A DNA stretch of 64,000 bases, taken from NCBI GenBank assembly GCA_949752745.1, contig OX457033.1:19631907-19695906 (forward strand). The letters are read 5' to 3'. A program made the translations under genes and the position numbers. Every line of letters starts with the position of its first letter. The stretch's first letter is position 1. Under the pieces are notes generated by a model that ran no database searches, had not been told where the DNA came from, and saw only the letters and a program-made list of their open reading frames with translations. Positions 12,570 to 24,110 of the stretch are shown piece by piece. Source of the stretch: Protula sp. h YS-2021. Taxonomy: Eukaryota; Annelida; Polychaeta; Sabellida; Serpulidae.

Positions 12570-12811
12570 CCTTTGGCTTCCAATTCGCCTCGATAATGTG
12601 CTATAATCTTTCTGCCAGTCATTATTTGACGTCCAGTTTCCAATATAATGAAACTGAGTCGGAAAGGTCGAGTGGAGAAGCACCTCACCCCCACTTCTTC
12701 CCCGTATACATACAACCCTCATATTGAATCGAGATCGAAGACAAGAAAATCCTTGGAAAAATCCCAATCTTTCTGTACACGAACTGAGTTTTGAATTACA
12801 CTACAAGCTAC

Positions 12812-13015
12812 CCAGTAAACATTGCGACGTTCAGTGAACTTTAGATAGACGTCGCACCTGACGTCAGATCAACGTCGGGATTAGGTTGTTCATGGAAGTT
12901 GAAATGTCTACCTTCTGACGTTAGAAAAGAGTGCAAATGGAATCTGAAAAAAACATTGCATTGAGGTCCAGAAAGAAACGTTGCACAGACGTTGGGGAAG
13001 CAAACGATATGTAGG
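12812..13015. repeat. ACGTC-type dispersed repeat, copy 1
   Basis: Starts ACCCAGTAAACATTGCGACGT and is rich in GACGTC, AACGTC and ACGTTG words spaced about 20-40 bases apart. The same style recurs at 37798-38475, 40700-40790, 41185-41400 and 52430-53075. Internally tandem and imperfect; class unknown. Confidence 0.55.
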
Positions 13016-15267
13016 CCTCTGGACAACAATAATCTAAAATCGCCATCTTGGCAGCGACATTCACAGTTTGGTCACCCTCCATCAGTTGGTAATGTATATG
13101 TACATTAAATGTTCTACGAACGTATCTATGAACAGCATAGGATTTCCGTCAATGCCGGGTTCTTAACAATCAATTTGAGTATTTCAATTTGCATAACTAT
13201 AACGCATACGTGTAAAGCATTTCATGTTTCCTTCCACAACGCATCCGATGATTCTCAGTGACGCTACTATTGTAACTGTAACAGTGCTTAGTGCAGATAT
13301 TTTTGTATAATCCTCTCAGACACTTTTTATCAAACAAGGTGAAAATACAAACCAGATGAACCAATCTACATCACTTTTGTGCCTATATCCATAGGTGTTA
13401 GCTTTTTCATTATGTCAATGTTATTGTTCCTATGGTTGTCCCAACTGCGCCGACTTGGCCTATGCTGTGAGTAATAAAACAACGACTTACCTGACGGTAT
13501 CCTGACTCTCTTATTAAGAAAGGGAGGAATTAAATGCACAAGTAAACTTTTTGTCAGTTTGTCAGGTTCTTATTTTGCCATTAACTAATTCGTCATGCCG
13601 TAAGCAGTAAATACATGTTTAATTTATAAAATTGCATCATATAAGAGTTAGCATCGTTATGACTGAATATAGAAAACTTTAGATACCAGTGACTTTTCCA
13701 TATATAAGTTATGAATCCTACATATTAGCCAGTAAAATTGATTTAGTCAGTAAAGTTCAGGTTTTGTCAATTCGATTTTTTTTCTCTTCCCAACTACGTT
13801 ATCTACATAAATTAACAGCTGCAATCTTGCGAGACCATAAAGGAGAAAATAATCTTACAACAAGCTTTATTCCTGAGCCAAGTTGATAAAATGCATGAAT
13901 CTCGTATACTTTCACTCGCGGACGAAACTGCCGCCCAAAACCAATGTCGCAAAAAGAACAATACCTACGTCATAGACGGAATCAGAAAAGCAAAGAAATA
14001 TACCGTGCCAACAAGAAGGGAGTAGTTAAATCGCTAAGTGTAATGCCATAAAATCTATTATAGCTTAAATTATGTCCAGCACTTCACAATGAACAAAATG
14101 TTTATTTTACCGAGTTGTTCGCTAACACAGAGGAGTTGTTTGCACGCAGCACCGGTTAACTCTTCCACATACATTGTTGTTCAACAGGCAAGCTATACAT
14201 CGGTGCTGCCTGGTGTATTAGACCGTTGTGTTCCACAGACTCACCGAAAATAGTACTCATTAAAAGAAAGGGAAAATTTAACATCCATACGGATTTTATA
14301 TAAATATCGGTCTATTTCATCGATTTTTATTCTTTTTGTTGAAAAGGAAGGGATTTTGTCTACAACCGTCAGTTACGCTGTGTTCGCAGTGGGTGTTGAT
14401 GAGTGGAGGATGATGATAATGCATTTGAATGAGAAAGAGATACAGAGCCGGATAACTGAAACATACCCATAAAAAGGCATCATAATGGCTTGAAAGGATC
14501 ACCTGGTACATTATAAAGGTCCTTTAATCAAAGATCGCTTAATTATTTTTAAAAAACCAGAGCAAGAAGTTTTAATATCAATGTATATGTACTCAGCTAA
14601 ATGTTAAGTATTATACACATTGCAGAATATGCCTTCAGCTTTTTGTTCTGTTCTGAGAGTTTCGATTTGATGGCCGTCATATTTGATATAAATATTTCGC
14701 AGGTGTTCGATTATATGTTGTTTCTCAAGCTCATTGCCAACCGAGATCCCTTAAGTTTTCTTGGAAAATCATTATGTTTTCAATCACCCGTGAGAAACAT
14801 CTTTTGAATGATTCTTCTCTTGCTACACTGTACGTTATAGCAATTCTTTCAATGCCTCCGGCGCGATTGAACTTACACCAAATAGCGATGCATTTGTTCA
14901 ATTAATACAAAGATAAATTAGTGAAGGGAATAATATGATATAATATTTTTATGATGCCGCTTTAAGACATGTGTTGGTATAATACAAATCCATCAGTATT
15001 GATCACCATCATAATTTGATTCTAGTACGGAATAGTGAAGAAATTTCAATTAATTTGTTCAGGCTGTTGTAAGAGCGGTAGTATATTATGCTTTTAAAGG
15101 ATAAGAAAACTCCATCTGACCACCACTGTTATTTCAGAAAGAATGAAATTATCCTCTTCTAAATTTTAGAGTGCTGCAACTCGATTTTTGATAGTGTCAA
15201 GACAAGAAATTCAGCACATGTACAAATATGCCTTATACCACATTTATCTCCATTTAAAAATATACAT
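13016..15267. other. no gene recognised; contains R1 repeat copy 2
   Basis: R1-family blocks are at about 14130-14275 (GTTGTTCAACA, CGAAAATAGTACTCATT) and 14310-14420 (TTCTTTTTGTTGAAAAGG, then CAGTTACGCTGTGTTCG). The rest is AT-rich with no supportable gene. Confidence 0.45.
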
Positions 15268-15482
15268 GTACAGTCGGACCAACTTAATATGAACACGGTC
15301 AACATGAAGTTCGTGTAATATGAAGTGATTTGCTTGGTCCCTATGTAAAATGCCTTGGTTTCTTTGAACAGAAATTCACATAACATAAACACGTCTAATA
15401 TGAAGTTCACGTAATATGAAGTCCAGCATAAGGTCACGTAGGCCACATTAACTGCATAGTCTGTTCGCGTAATATGAACTAC
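15268..15482. repeat. AATATGAA-rich block, possible pogo/Tigger-type terminus
   Basis: Opens with TACAGTCGGACCAACTTAAT and contains six or more degenerate copies of a TAATATGAAGT word at 15285-15480. Segmented CAG-initial ends of this type occur in pogo-like transposons. No matching opposite terminus was found, so this may be one end only. Confidence 0.35.
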
Positions 15483-15920
15483 ATGAAAGGCCAAGAGCAA
15501 AAACATAAAGAACACAAGTACACAAAAGACTTTGAGTATGTGTCAACATTGAATGCTATTGTTTATAAAAGGCATTATGTTGTGGGGAGATCACAAAAGG
15601 GTCGCAATAGCACTTTGGCAGTCTTTAAGCGGTATCCCGAATTTTTGTCGAGCGACTTTTCGTCGAAAGGGGTAAGTGCGACTTGTCATCGAATTTCCTG
15701 AAACTTTTTCATTTGTAGTCAAGGCGTCAGTTATTGATCAATGTAGTTAAAAGTGTTTTAAATTAAGGAAAAAAATAACAAATGGGATTGGACAAATTTT
15801 GTAGCTAGCGAGTACAACGCGCTTTTCATATATCTTGCCCTAATCAATTCCTATCAAGTGCAGACCAGGAACTTTGCAGACACGACAGAGCTTTGTCAGT
15901 GTTTTTGTCTAATTTCAAAA

Positions 15921-16248
15921 AGCCAGTTTCGGGTCTTTCCGGTGGAGGTGTTGTTTTGACTACAAATTTTTGTGGGATAAATTATAAAGAAATAAGGGAA
16001 AACATCAAAATTCTAATTTTCTCTCAACATGCACACTTTCAAATTTATAAAGCCATCATATGATCTTATAAAAACTCTTTTACATATTATTCAGTCCCTT
16101 TAACAACGAACATTTAAATATATTTCTGGTAAAATGGAATTTTGTTGATTTTTGCCGTTTTTTATCATTTCTTTATATCCTTATCCCAACTGAATTCAGC
16201 CGAAATGCAAAAACTTTTCGGCAAAAGTAAAAGAAGTGCGAATTGGCT
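15921..16248. mobile_element. MITE family B copy 1, upstream of DOLPP1
   Basis: About 85-90 percent identical by eye to 16835-17174 along its full length. The right end AGTGCGAATTGGCT is intact and followed by TA. The left end (AGCCAGTTTCGGGTC) is worn. Non-coding. It ends about 115 bases before the DOLPP1 start codon, so it may sit in the promoter or 5' UTR. Confidence 0.7.
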
Positions 16249-16363
16249 TATTTGTGCTGTAACTGAAAACCAGGCTATAAATGTTTCATGCATACATACG
16301 GTGTGCGTATAGCTGCTGCAAAGAAAAGTACGCTTGATAAAAGTTCCACATCCATCAAACAAT

Positions 16364-18372
16364 ATGGATGATATAACTTGGAAGCCTATTGGTTTACTCT
16401 ATGTTGAATACCCTAAAGGTTGGCAGAGATTCATTTTTTTATTATGAACCCAAATGGTTATACCAGTGTAAGATATTGTGTTATCGCTCACAATGTACAA
16501 CCCTCAGACCGTGGAGTGGGATGGATGGTAGAATGGAAAATAGGCTTAGATAGGCTTATTCCCACCTGTTTATATTACTATTGGCTATCCTCAGAAACAC
16601 TTGGAAAAGTGCAAAACGACACTGCATAAGTGGATTCATACTGAGAATTTTGCCGAATAGCTTTACGTTTCGACCGTACTAGGTTGGGGCAAACGTGTAA
16701 AACCATGATAGAATAAAGGGTCAAAACTAACGAAATTGGATTTTACTAGGAACACATTCACAATTGGTTTGAGAAGGGGCAGACTAATAAGCCGATTCGC
16801 ATTTTCCTCTGCGGGTTTGACGGTAAAAACAATAAGCCAATTCGCACTTTCGGATTTTTCCGGTGGAGGTGTTGTTTCGACTGAAAATGTTGGGGGTTAA
16901 ATTATAAAGAAATGATAAGGGAAAAACATCAAAATTCTAATTTTCTTTCAACATGCACACTTTCAAATTTATAAAGCCATCATATGATCTTTTAAAAACT
17001 ATTTTACATATTATTCAGTCCCTTTAATAACCAACATGTGAATATGTTTCTGGTAAAATGGAATTTTGTTCATTTTTGCCGTTTTTTTCCTATCATTCCT
17101 TTATATCCTTATCCCACCTCAATTCAGCCGAAACGCAAAAACTTTTCGGCAAAAGCCAAAAGTGCGAATTGGCTTATCAAACCACTGAATTTTTGTGAAA
17201 TGTGTTCGGAACGCCAAAACAGGATTAAGCTAATAAGCTCAATCCATATGTTCTTTAAATAGCTTCCAAGAAAAAACATGAATATTTTGTTTTTGTTTTA
17301 ACAGTTCATCCGTTACAGCCTATATCATCCGGGGGTGGGGGAATTGCATCTCCTCCGACCCAAGCACCCAAATTCGGAAAATTGAGTGAGACTTTGTACT
17401 CCTCTTTGTCCAAGATCTCTATCTGCCATTGGTGCTAATTACTATTCGATTGAAAGTGGTATGGACACATATATCACGACTAAATGTTTTTTTATTAATA
17501 TGACTATTATTATTATTATTATTATTATGATGTCAAGTCTTGAGTTTCTTGAGCTCAAGAAAACTTATTAATTATTTTAGGAAAAAAATTCTTAAAATAC
17601 TCATCTTCGCCCAAAACCTCTGTCTGCCATTGGTGCGAATTACTATTCGAATGAAATTATTATTATTATTGCTATTATTATTGTTATTTATTATTATTAT
17701 CTTATGTCTTGAGTTCCTTGAACTTAAGAAGACTTTTTTATTATTTTCTGCAGGTGATTTCATTGGTTTCGTCTTAGCCTGGGCCAGTGTGCTTCCAATC
17801 TTTATATTCGTTAGTTTGGCAACGCTCATTTTGTTCAAGAGAGACCTTCATACGGTGAGTGTTTGATCCAGGTACTTCCGGTATCGGGATGGGGGGGGGG
17901 GGGTGAAAATGCTGTGCAGCTGATTTCAAGGACTCCCTACGAGTCGAATGAATATTTCCAGTGTTTGTGTTAATAGTGTGATAAGTATCAGGTTACATTA
18001 GACATGTGAATAACATTACTTTTAATGTGTGCTTGCTAAAGATATGATATTTTTGTTTACAGATAAGTTTTACAGTGGGGATCTTAATTGACGAAGCCCT
18101 GAATTGGCTTTTGAAAAATGTGATAAAAGAATACAGACCGAACAGAGGTGAGTTTTTAACACAGATGGCCTTTGGCCACATGTGCTATGCCCATTGTGTT
18201 TCGCCTCTGTCGTCTGTCCGTCCGTCTGTAAACTTTTGCTTTTGCTGCTCCTCTTTCAGTTTTCATCGGATCGCAGTGAGATTTTGTGGGAATATTTTTC
18301 AAGTTTTGTCCAGATAAGTAGATAAGTACTCAGAATCTGTAAGCCCAGTATTTAGAAACTATGCACACACAC

Positions 18373-18414
<42 letters not shown>

Positions 18415-20746
18415 ATTGCAGTGCGGAACGTCTTGTTGCTATGAAATTGACTTTGTTAAAAACGGGTAGATTTTGCAACGAGACTCATGTCTTTTCTCTA
18501 GACAAGTGTTCAGTAAATATAAGACACAGTCTTTTTCAACTTTACGCTAGAAATGTATATTGCAGATGTGGAACATTGTATTATTTGCGAAATAGGTAAA
18601 AATTGGCTCAGCGGCACTTTGTGAACAATTGACAAAAAAATTACACACTTTGCATAGACAGAGACCCGAGACAAGTTGTCAGAAACTACAAGGCTAAGCT
18701 CGTTGAAACAAAAACACACGTCTTGCCGATGTGTACCGTGTAATTATTTTTGAAATCGAGTTAAGATTGACACGTCGGTAAAAATTATAAATAATGACAC
18801 ATTTTACATCGAGCTTTGAGGTTTATCCAGACAAAGTCTCAGAAACTATAAGGCCAAGGCTTTTAGAACTTTTCAACTTAGAACGTATTTATTATTGTAG
18901 AAACCGCCCAAAAAATGACGGGAGCGACGCTTTGTCAGATATTAATAAAAATTATACATTTTGCATTGGACCTTTAGACATGTGGTGTTTGTAAGGAAGA
19001 AGAGGGAGAGGTGGGGCGGGCAGGGGGAGGGGGGATGACGGGAACTTCTGTAAGGAGTCGGGTGATATTTATAGCAAGTAGAAGGTTTTGATAGAGTTGG
19101 GAGAGAAAAGTTTTGCCTCTTCGTTGTATGTTGGCGGCGTTTAACTTCTAGTACTTGGGGGGGGGGGGGTCGGCCTTCAGAAGAAGCTGCTAAAAAAAAA
19201 AAAAAGAGAAAAAGAAAGAAAAAAAAACCGGGTAGAATTAGCCAAAACAGGAAGGTGTTTTCCATAGCGGATGCATTTTCTAAACCATTGGAGTCGCATC
19301 TAAATCTACTCTGACAACCGGTGTGTTTTTGTGTCCGCAGACAGGACCGGCCTTCTCACGGACTACGGTATGCCGTCAAATCACAGTCAGTTCATGGGCT
19401 TCTTCTCGACGTATCTCGTTCTTTTCCTTTTCATAAGGTGAGTACGAGAGCAGGTATCTAAGCATTTATGTCAGTGTGAAGTAGTTTCTAGTCCTCTATT
19501 CATTCTTTCTATTTGTTGAATAAAATAAGGGATTAGGAGAAGCAGAAACTGCCACAACATCATGCCTCATAGTGGCTGAACATGGTATCAAAATCCGTGA
19601 GGTGTAGCCTCAATTGGAGCTGTCAGTCTCGTGTTGCGTTTCAGAGTCCACCACAATAGCAACCTATTAGACAACCTGTGGAAGTACATCCTGAGTGCAG
19701 TTGCCCTCGTGGCTACACTTCTAACAGCATATAGCAGGTAAACAGAATGAGGTCGCTTCATTATTTAGCAGTCTTACAGCTTTTGGACAAAAGCATTCTA
19801 AATACCAGGAAAACTACACTTTCGCGGCATGTTTTGTTTTACGGGCCGAAATTTAAATTAAATGCACATTAACGCTCAGAAGTGGATCTTAGTATTACCA
19901 CTATTACTGTTATTATTATAATGATATTATTGTTATAATATTATGGTTATAATTATTATTATTTTGGATTTATTTGTTTATTTTTATTAATTTTATATTA
20001 TTTATGGTTGAAGTTTTTTCTCTTTCATTACTTTTTCAGTTACATTTAGTTGCGGAGTTAAACGGAATGCAGTTAAAAATTTCATAGAAGTCTTTCTTAA
20101 ATTCTGTTATTTTCTAATTAATTTTGGTCTGTTTTGTGGCAGGTTATATTTAGGTTATCATACTGCGTCGCAGTGTTGTTATGGCTTGCTAGCAGGTGCT
20201 CTGACCGCAGTCTTGTGGTTCTGTGTTGTGCAACTAGTCTTAACTCCTCTATTCCCCGTCATTGTCTCCTGGTAAGTTTGCTTAAAATATCCACGTAACG
20301 GTGGGCGAAGGGGGATTGATGGGGGTGGGGGGGGGTTGGGTGGGGGGAGACAGGACTGGTTTTCATGCACACAATGAAAAATAGTATCGCGAAAGCTATA
20401 AAAATGTTAAAAATATATCGTTGTGAGAATTGAAAATTGTGGATGTGTTTAATAAGAAAGGAGGAAACTTTGGGATGGGGGGGGGGGGGGGGGGGAGAGA
20501 GGTAGGAGAAGTAGGGAGTCAGAAGTCATTGATAATCTTTTTTTTTTAAAGAAATGGTGTCACATGTGTAATAAGTTCATTTATTTACTTTGTTCTTTTT
20601 CTCTTTATTTTTTAAGGCGGATTTCGGAGCTACTTATGTTGCGTGATTCCACACTGATTCCTAACATTCTGTGGTTTGAGTATACCACCCACCGCAACGA
20701 AGCGAGGAACAGGCAACGCAAACAGCAGGGCCGCAAGCTCCCCTGA
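16364..20746 (+). CDS. DOLPP1: dolichyldiphosphatase 1, seven exons
   Basis: Removes a phosphate from dolichyl diphosphate at the lumenal ER face, recycling the lipid carrier of N-glycosylation. Exons: 16364-16418, 17754-17854, 18063-18147, 19341-19437, 19645-19737, 20143-20271, 20617-20746. All have GT/AG borders and consistent phases, giving 690 nt and 229 aa; vertebrate DOLPP1 is 238 aa. The three PAP2 phosphatase motifs are complete: K70-x6-R77-P78 (KNVIKEYRP), P92-S-N-H95, and S143-R-x5-H150 (SRLYLGYH). The N-terminus [16 protein letters not shown] and the C-terminus [26 protein letters not shown] are characteristic of the family. Several hydrophobic spans fit a multipass membrane protein. 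The motif reads PSNHSQF, where I recall PSSHSQF for the human protein. Intron 1 carries a MITE and a duplicated stretch next to the exon 2 acceptor. The start codon is chosen because the conserved N-terminus begins directly after it. Confidence 0.96.
16835..17174. mobile_element. MITE family B copy 2 (340 bp, TA target), DOLPP1 intron 1
   Basis: Terminal inverted repeats AGCCAATTCGCACTTTCGG and CCAAAAGTGCGAATTGGCT are flanked by TA on both sides (16833-16834, 17175-17176). Non-coding. A further terminal fragment of the family (AGCCGATTCGCATTTTCC) lies just upstream near 16789. TA target and size suggest Tc1/mariner-type mobilisation. Confidence 0.8.
17395..17753 (+). repeat. tandem duplication around the DOLPP1 exon 2 acceptor
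   Basis: Unit 1 (about 17395-17579) and unit 2 (about 17605-17753) share TCTGCCATTGGTGC, AATTACTATTCGA, a TTA microsatellite, GTCTTGAGTT(T/C)CTTGA and a closing TTATTATTTT-AG segment. Unit 2 ends in the acceptor actually used; unit 1 ends in a similar TTATTTTAG that leads into no open exon. Confidence 0.65.
18374..18410. repeat. (TA)n microsatellite
   Basis: About 18 TA repeats in DOLPP1 intron 3, preceded by a short CA tract. Upstream, 18190-18360 holds a dispersed sequence with CTGTCCGTCCGTCTGT and TTTTGCTTTTGCTGCTCC, probably an old SINE-like repeat. Confidence 0.8.
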
Positions 20747-21011
20747 CGTCACCGCCCCGAATAGCACTTATTCTGTCCGCATTATTTCTACTGTGTGTGT
20801 GTCCATGTGTGCATGTTGGCTGGCTTGGCACAGTAATGTTAACACCCTTTTTTTTTTAGGAAGTTTAGTGACTGTTACAACAGATATAATTTGAAAAAAA
20901 AAACGAGAAGCTCGAATAGACTTTTGTTATTTTATCATAATATTGTGTAGTGTGGGTGGAGTAAGTATATCCAATGCTTTAAAGGCTCACATTTGCTCTT
21001 TTTTTTCTTTG

Positions 21012-21252
21012 GCTGGAGGAGACGCGGGGTGGGGGGGGGGGGCTTACAGAACCACCACAAGTTGTTTTGATTGGATCATTGTGTAGGTCCGGCCTCTTGC
21101 TGTGTAACTGTAAGTACTTCGTACAGCCTGTGATTGGAGGAGAGCGGGGAAGGGGGCGGGGCGTCTTGCAGAACCGCCACAAGTTGTTTTGATTGGATCG
21201 TTGTATAGTTCGACCTCCTGCTGTATAACTAGGTACTTCGTACAGCCTGTAG
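21012..21252 (+). repeat. two-copy tandem duplication, about 125-bp unit, 3' of DOLPP1
   Basis: Both copies contain ACCRCCACAAGTTGTTTTG, ATTGGATC, and GTACTTCGTACAGCCTGT. They lie 270-500 bases past the DOLPP1 stop and may fall in its 3' UTR or just beyond. Each is preceded by a GGAGGAG...GCGGGG stretch. Confidence 0.7.
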
Positions 21253-21554
21253 GCGGCCTGAGGGGAAAACAATCGTTGTTCTCTACATTTTTATTTTATT
21301 TAATACATTTTGATGTGTCATCTTTTTGGCAATTGTTTTTTTTCCTTTATGGTGTATGGTAACAATTTTCTCATGCAAGACAATTCGATATTGAAGTCGG
21401 TGAGAGAGGCTTAACGTATTTTGATTTTAAAGTATTGAAGCACCATGCAATCGCAAGAAGTTGTAGTACCTGTGATGAATAGTAATGTTTTAGCTCGAGC
21501 AATACGTAGCTTTCTGAACAAAAGGACTTAATTCTTTACGGTGTAAATTCTGTC

Positions 21555-22300
21555 AAACCGCAGTTGTTTACACGCAGCGTGGGTTCAGTCTTCCACCACC
21601 GTTGTTGTTATTGTTATTCGACAGCCAATGTCTACGGCGGTTCGGGCTGTTGTATTGTAGAGCGGTTTGGTCTACAGACCCTCTGGGGATTCCGCGAAAA
21701 TAGTACTCGTTCAAAGAATTAAACGACTTTCTAAGAATTTAAACGCTTTATGTTTATACATAACATATAGATCTCAGAGGTGAGCCGATTTATAACAACG
21801 CTTGCATGGCTGTTCAGTGTTCTGTCTAAATATTTGCTGTGCAACGTCCAGGCAATTTTTATTGTTTTCTTTTTTGTGCCTGTGTGTTTATTGAACATGA
21901 ATGTTCACTTTTTTAATTGCTCAAATGCTTGTAATTCCACCGTATTGAGAAAAAGCTATAAATAGATTTACTGCTTGAAATCCAGTGGTGACAAAGAGTT
22001 GATTTATTACTTGCTGTATGTGTGAGAACTTGCGTTGAATGTTTTTAAGTCAGAAAAAAATATGCAAAATTAAAAGATTTTATAAGGGACAAATAGTAAT
22101 AAAGACTGCGCAATTTATAGAGTATTAGGATTGTTTGTTGTTTAGGACTTCATTATTTTAGCGGTATTGTTACAAGTTTTAGAATAAATATGGGTCTTTT
22201 TTTATCGTTTTTTTTTCTTTTTGTTGAAAGGGGAGAGGGTTTTTGCGGTAACTGACAGTTGGCCTGTGTTCGTACAGCATATTTTTGAAGGCGACTTAAG
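21555..22300 (+). repeat. interspersed repeat family R1, copy 3 (two blocks)
   Basis: Block 1 (about 21555-21790) matches the inverse of 8205-8390: TCTACGGCGGTTCGG, CGAAAATAGTACTCGTT, GTTTATACATAACA. Block 2 (about 22175-22300) matches 14310-14420: TTCTTTTTGTTGAAAGGGGA, then CAGTTGGCCTGTGTTCG. About 380 unrelated bases separate the blocks here, against about 35 in copy 2, which points to insertion or deletion. Confidence 0.5.
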
Positions 22301-22636
22301 CCATGACACGGCACCATTGCCCCGGACGTTTCTCTGCTGTAACGAGACATTTGAAACGTGTTGAATGGTAGCGATAAGCCTGCTAAGATGCTTCCACAGT
22401 GAACGGAGATAATAATTGTTCCTCTGTTTACGGGCCTGAAAAAGGGTTTGGTACCGGAAAATATATACCTAAGAGAAAAGTTCAGACAAACGAAAAAGGT
22501 GAATAATATTAAGGCTGTTTGTGAACATTGTTTCGCAGGGCATTAACCACTACCCTACCCCCCACCCCCACCCCCTTTTTTATTGAATACAAATTGGCTC
22601 CTCAAACAGGACAACACGTGCATATACTATCAAATA

Positions 22637-23382
22637 CAGGGACCCCTCGTTAATTCGTACTCCTCGGGACCAAGGGAAAAAGTGCGAATTAACCGAGGGT
22701 AAAAATTAACTGGGGGTCAAATTTTCGAATGGACAAAAACAACAATGAACCTTTCGAGCAGCTCAAATATGCTGGTTTCAACACCATTGATTATTTTATC
22801 CTTATTCTTTATCCATGAAACAAGTGTATTTTTAGGTACCCCGTACTCCGTCATTATTTCAGTTCTGTTTTCGTTTTGATGCCATTTTGCAAGTGGAAAT
22901 GCTTGACTACAGTTCACAATTTATGTACACGCTCCGGAGCGCGAAATGTCCACAGAAGACAAACGACATCTTAAGCTGTCGCATAGTACGTGACAGACGA
23001 TGCTCCGGATTAGTGGCGGGTAAAAACGCTGTGCACACTAAGACACTCGGTATACTGAGTAGACCATGTCAATCATAATTCCTAAAACCCCCTAATTACT
23101 GCCCCAAAATGCGCATTATGCAGCCCCTTCATCTCGCTACACATGATGCCTGAGTAACGCGTTGTTTTAACTGTGTGGCATGCCTAATCTGTATGGCTGT
23201 GCATTGATAAAAGACCAGAATAGGAAAAAATTGAGGGTAACTTTTGGGACGAATTATCCGAGACCTCGTTAATTCGTACTTTTACACAGAAGCGAATGGA
23301 TCCCAAAATCGGGACCGACGGAATGGGTACGAATTAGCCGAGGGACCGAATTGCCCGAGGACAAATTAACGAGGGGCCCCTG
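22637..23382 (-). mobile_element. deleted pogo/Tigger-like DNA transposon, 746 bp
   Basis: Termini CAGGGACCCCTCGTTAATTC (left) and TTAACGAGGGGCCCCTG (right) are inverted repeats flanked by TA duplications (22635-22636, 23383-23384). Sub-terminal repeats (AATTAACCGAGG, AATTAGCCGAGGGA) are typical of pogo-like elements. On the minus strand the remnant begins MASKRKQN at about 22882, then shifts frame into EYGVPKNTLVSWIKNKDKI, a CENP-B/pogo-type helix-turn-helix. The body of the transposase, including the DDE domain, is missing, so this is a non-autonomous deletion derivative. Confidence 0.8.
22727..22917 (-). pseudogene. transposase N-terminal remnant (CENP-B-type HTH)
   Basis: A 60-odd residue frame contains TEYGVPKNTLVSWIKNKDKI, the second helix-turn-helix stretch of pogo/Tigger transposases. 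The true N-terminal MASKRK is in another frame just upstream, so an internal deletion removed the intervening residues and broke the frame. No catalytic domain remains. Confidence 0.65.
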
Positions 23383-23704
23383 TATGACTAAAGTAATGCT
23401 CATAATTTGTGGGGGGTGCCCGTCGTCCGGCATGTGTGTCTAAACACTTTGTCAAAATACTTCTCTTCCTACATTTCTGGTCTTATTTGGCGATTTGGGC
23501 CAAAATATTGTACTTTTTCATTGTCTCCCCTCCATGAGTTTTGCAGGCCGAAGTTATTGTTCTGGCTAAAATATATTCGGCGTTACGATTGGACGATGCT
23601 GTTGCTTTGGCGCGAAGAAATGTCCCTGAACGCTCAGAGCCATTTACAACACGATTAAACTGTTGTTTTATTTCGTAAAAGGCCTTTACCAGCATAAGCG
23701 TATT

Positions 23705-24110
23705 TCGCGTTCACCATCTTTTGACGGGATTTCCCTTATTTCACGGTCATCGACGCATAAATTACGACTGGAACTTGTCTACACGTGTAGAAGTAAAATG
23801 TAAATAAACATTGCCAAAAACTTCCTTAAAACTAAGGTGAAACCGGAACCACTCGAGTCTGAAAGACTAAGTGACAACACATTACCCACATTCGTTCAAA
23901 GAAAGAACGACAGCGTAAACTGACTTGGGTAGAGCTTCGTTCATGTAATAACCTACCCATACGACCTCAACCATGCGGTGGAGCCATCCACTTGGAGTGG
24001 CTCGACCCATGACAGCCCAAATGGAGTAGAAGAGCCATCACCTGGGATGGATGACCCCACCCATTTGCCTACTTGGCTCCCCCCTCCCCAACCGCCTCTT
24101 TCAAGAAGAG
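23705..24110 (+). mobile_element. DIRS-type element end fragment
   Basis: CGCGTTCACCATCTTTTGACGGGATTTCC through ATCGACGCATAAATT and AGTGACAACACATTACCCACATTC matches the left inverted terminal repeat of the DIRS element at 43360. It is followed by the same ACCCA/GGCTC-rich leader (GTGGAGCCATCCACTTGG). No coding or opposite end follows, so it is a solitary relic. Confidence 0.6.

Noticed and set aside
17572..17838. 88-codon minus-strand frame opposite DOLPP1 exon 2
   Set aside because: It includes an Asn run from the TTA microsatellite and lies antisense to a clearly recognised exon.
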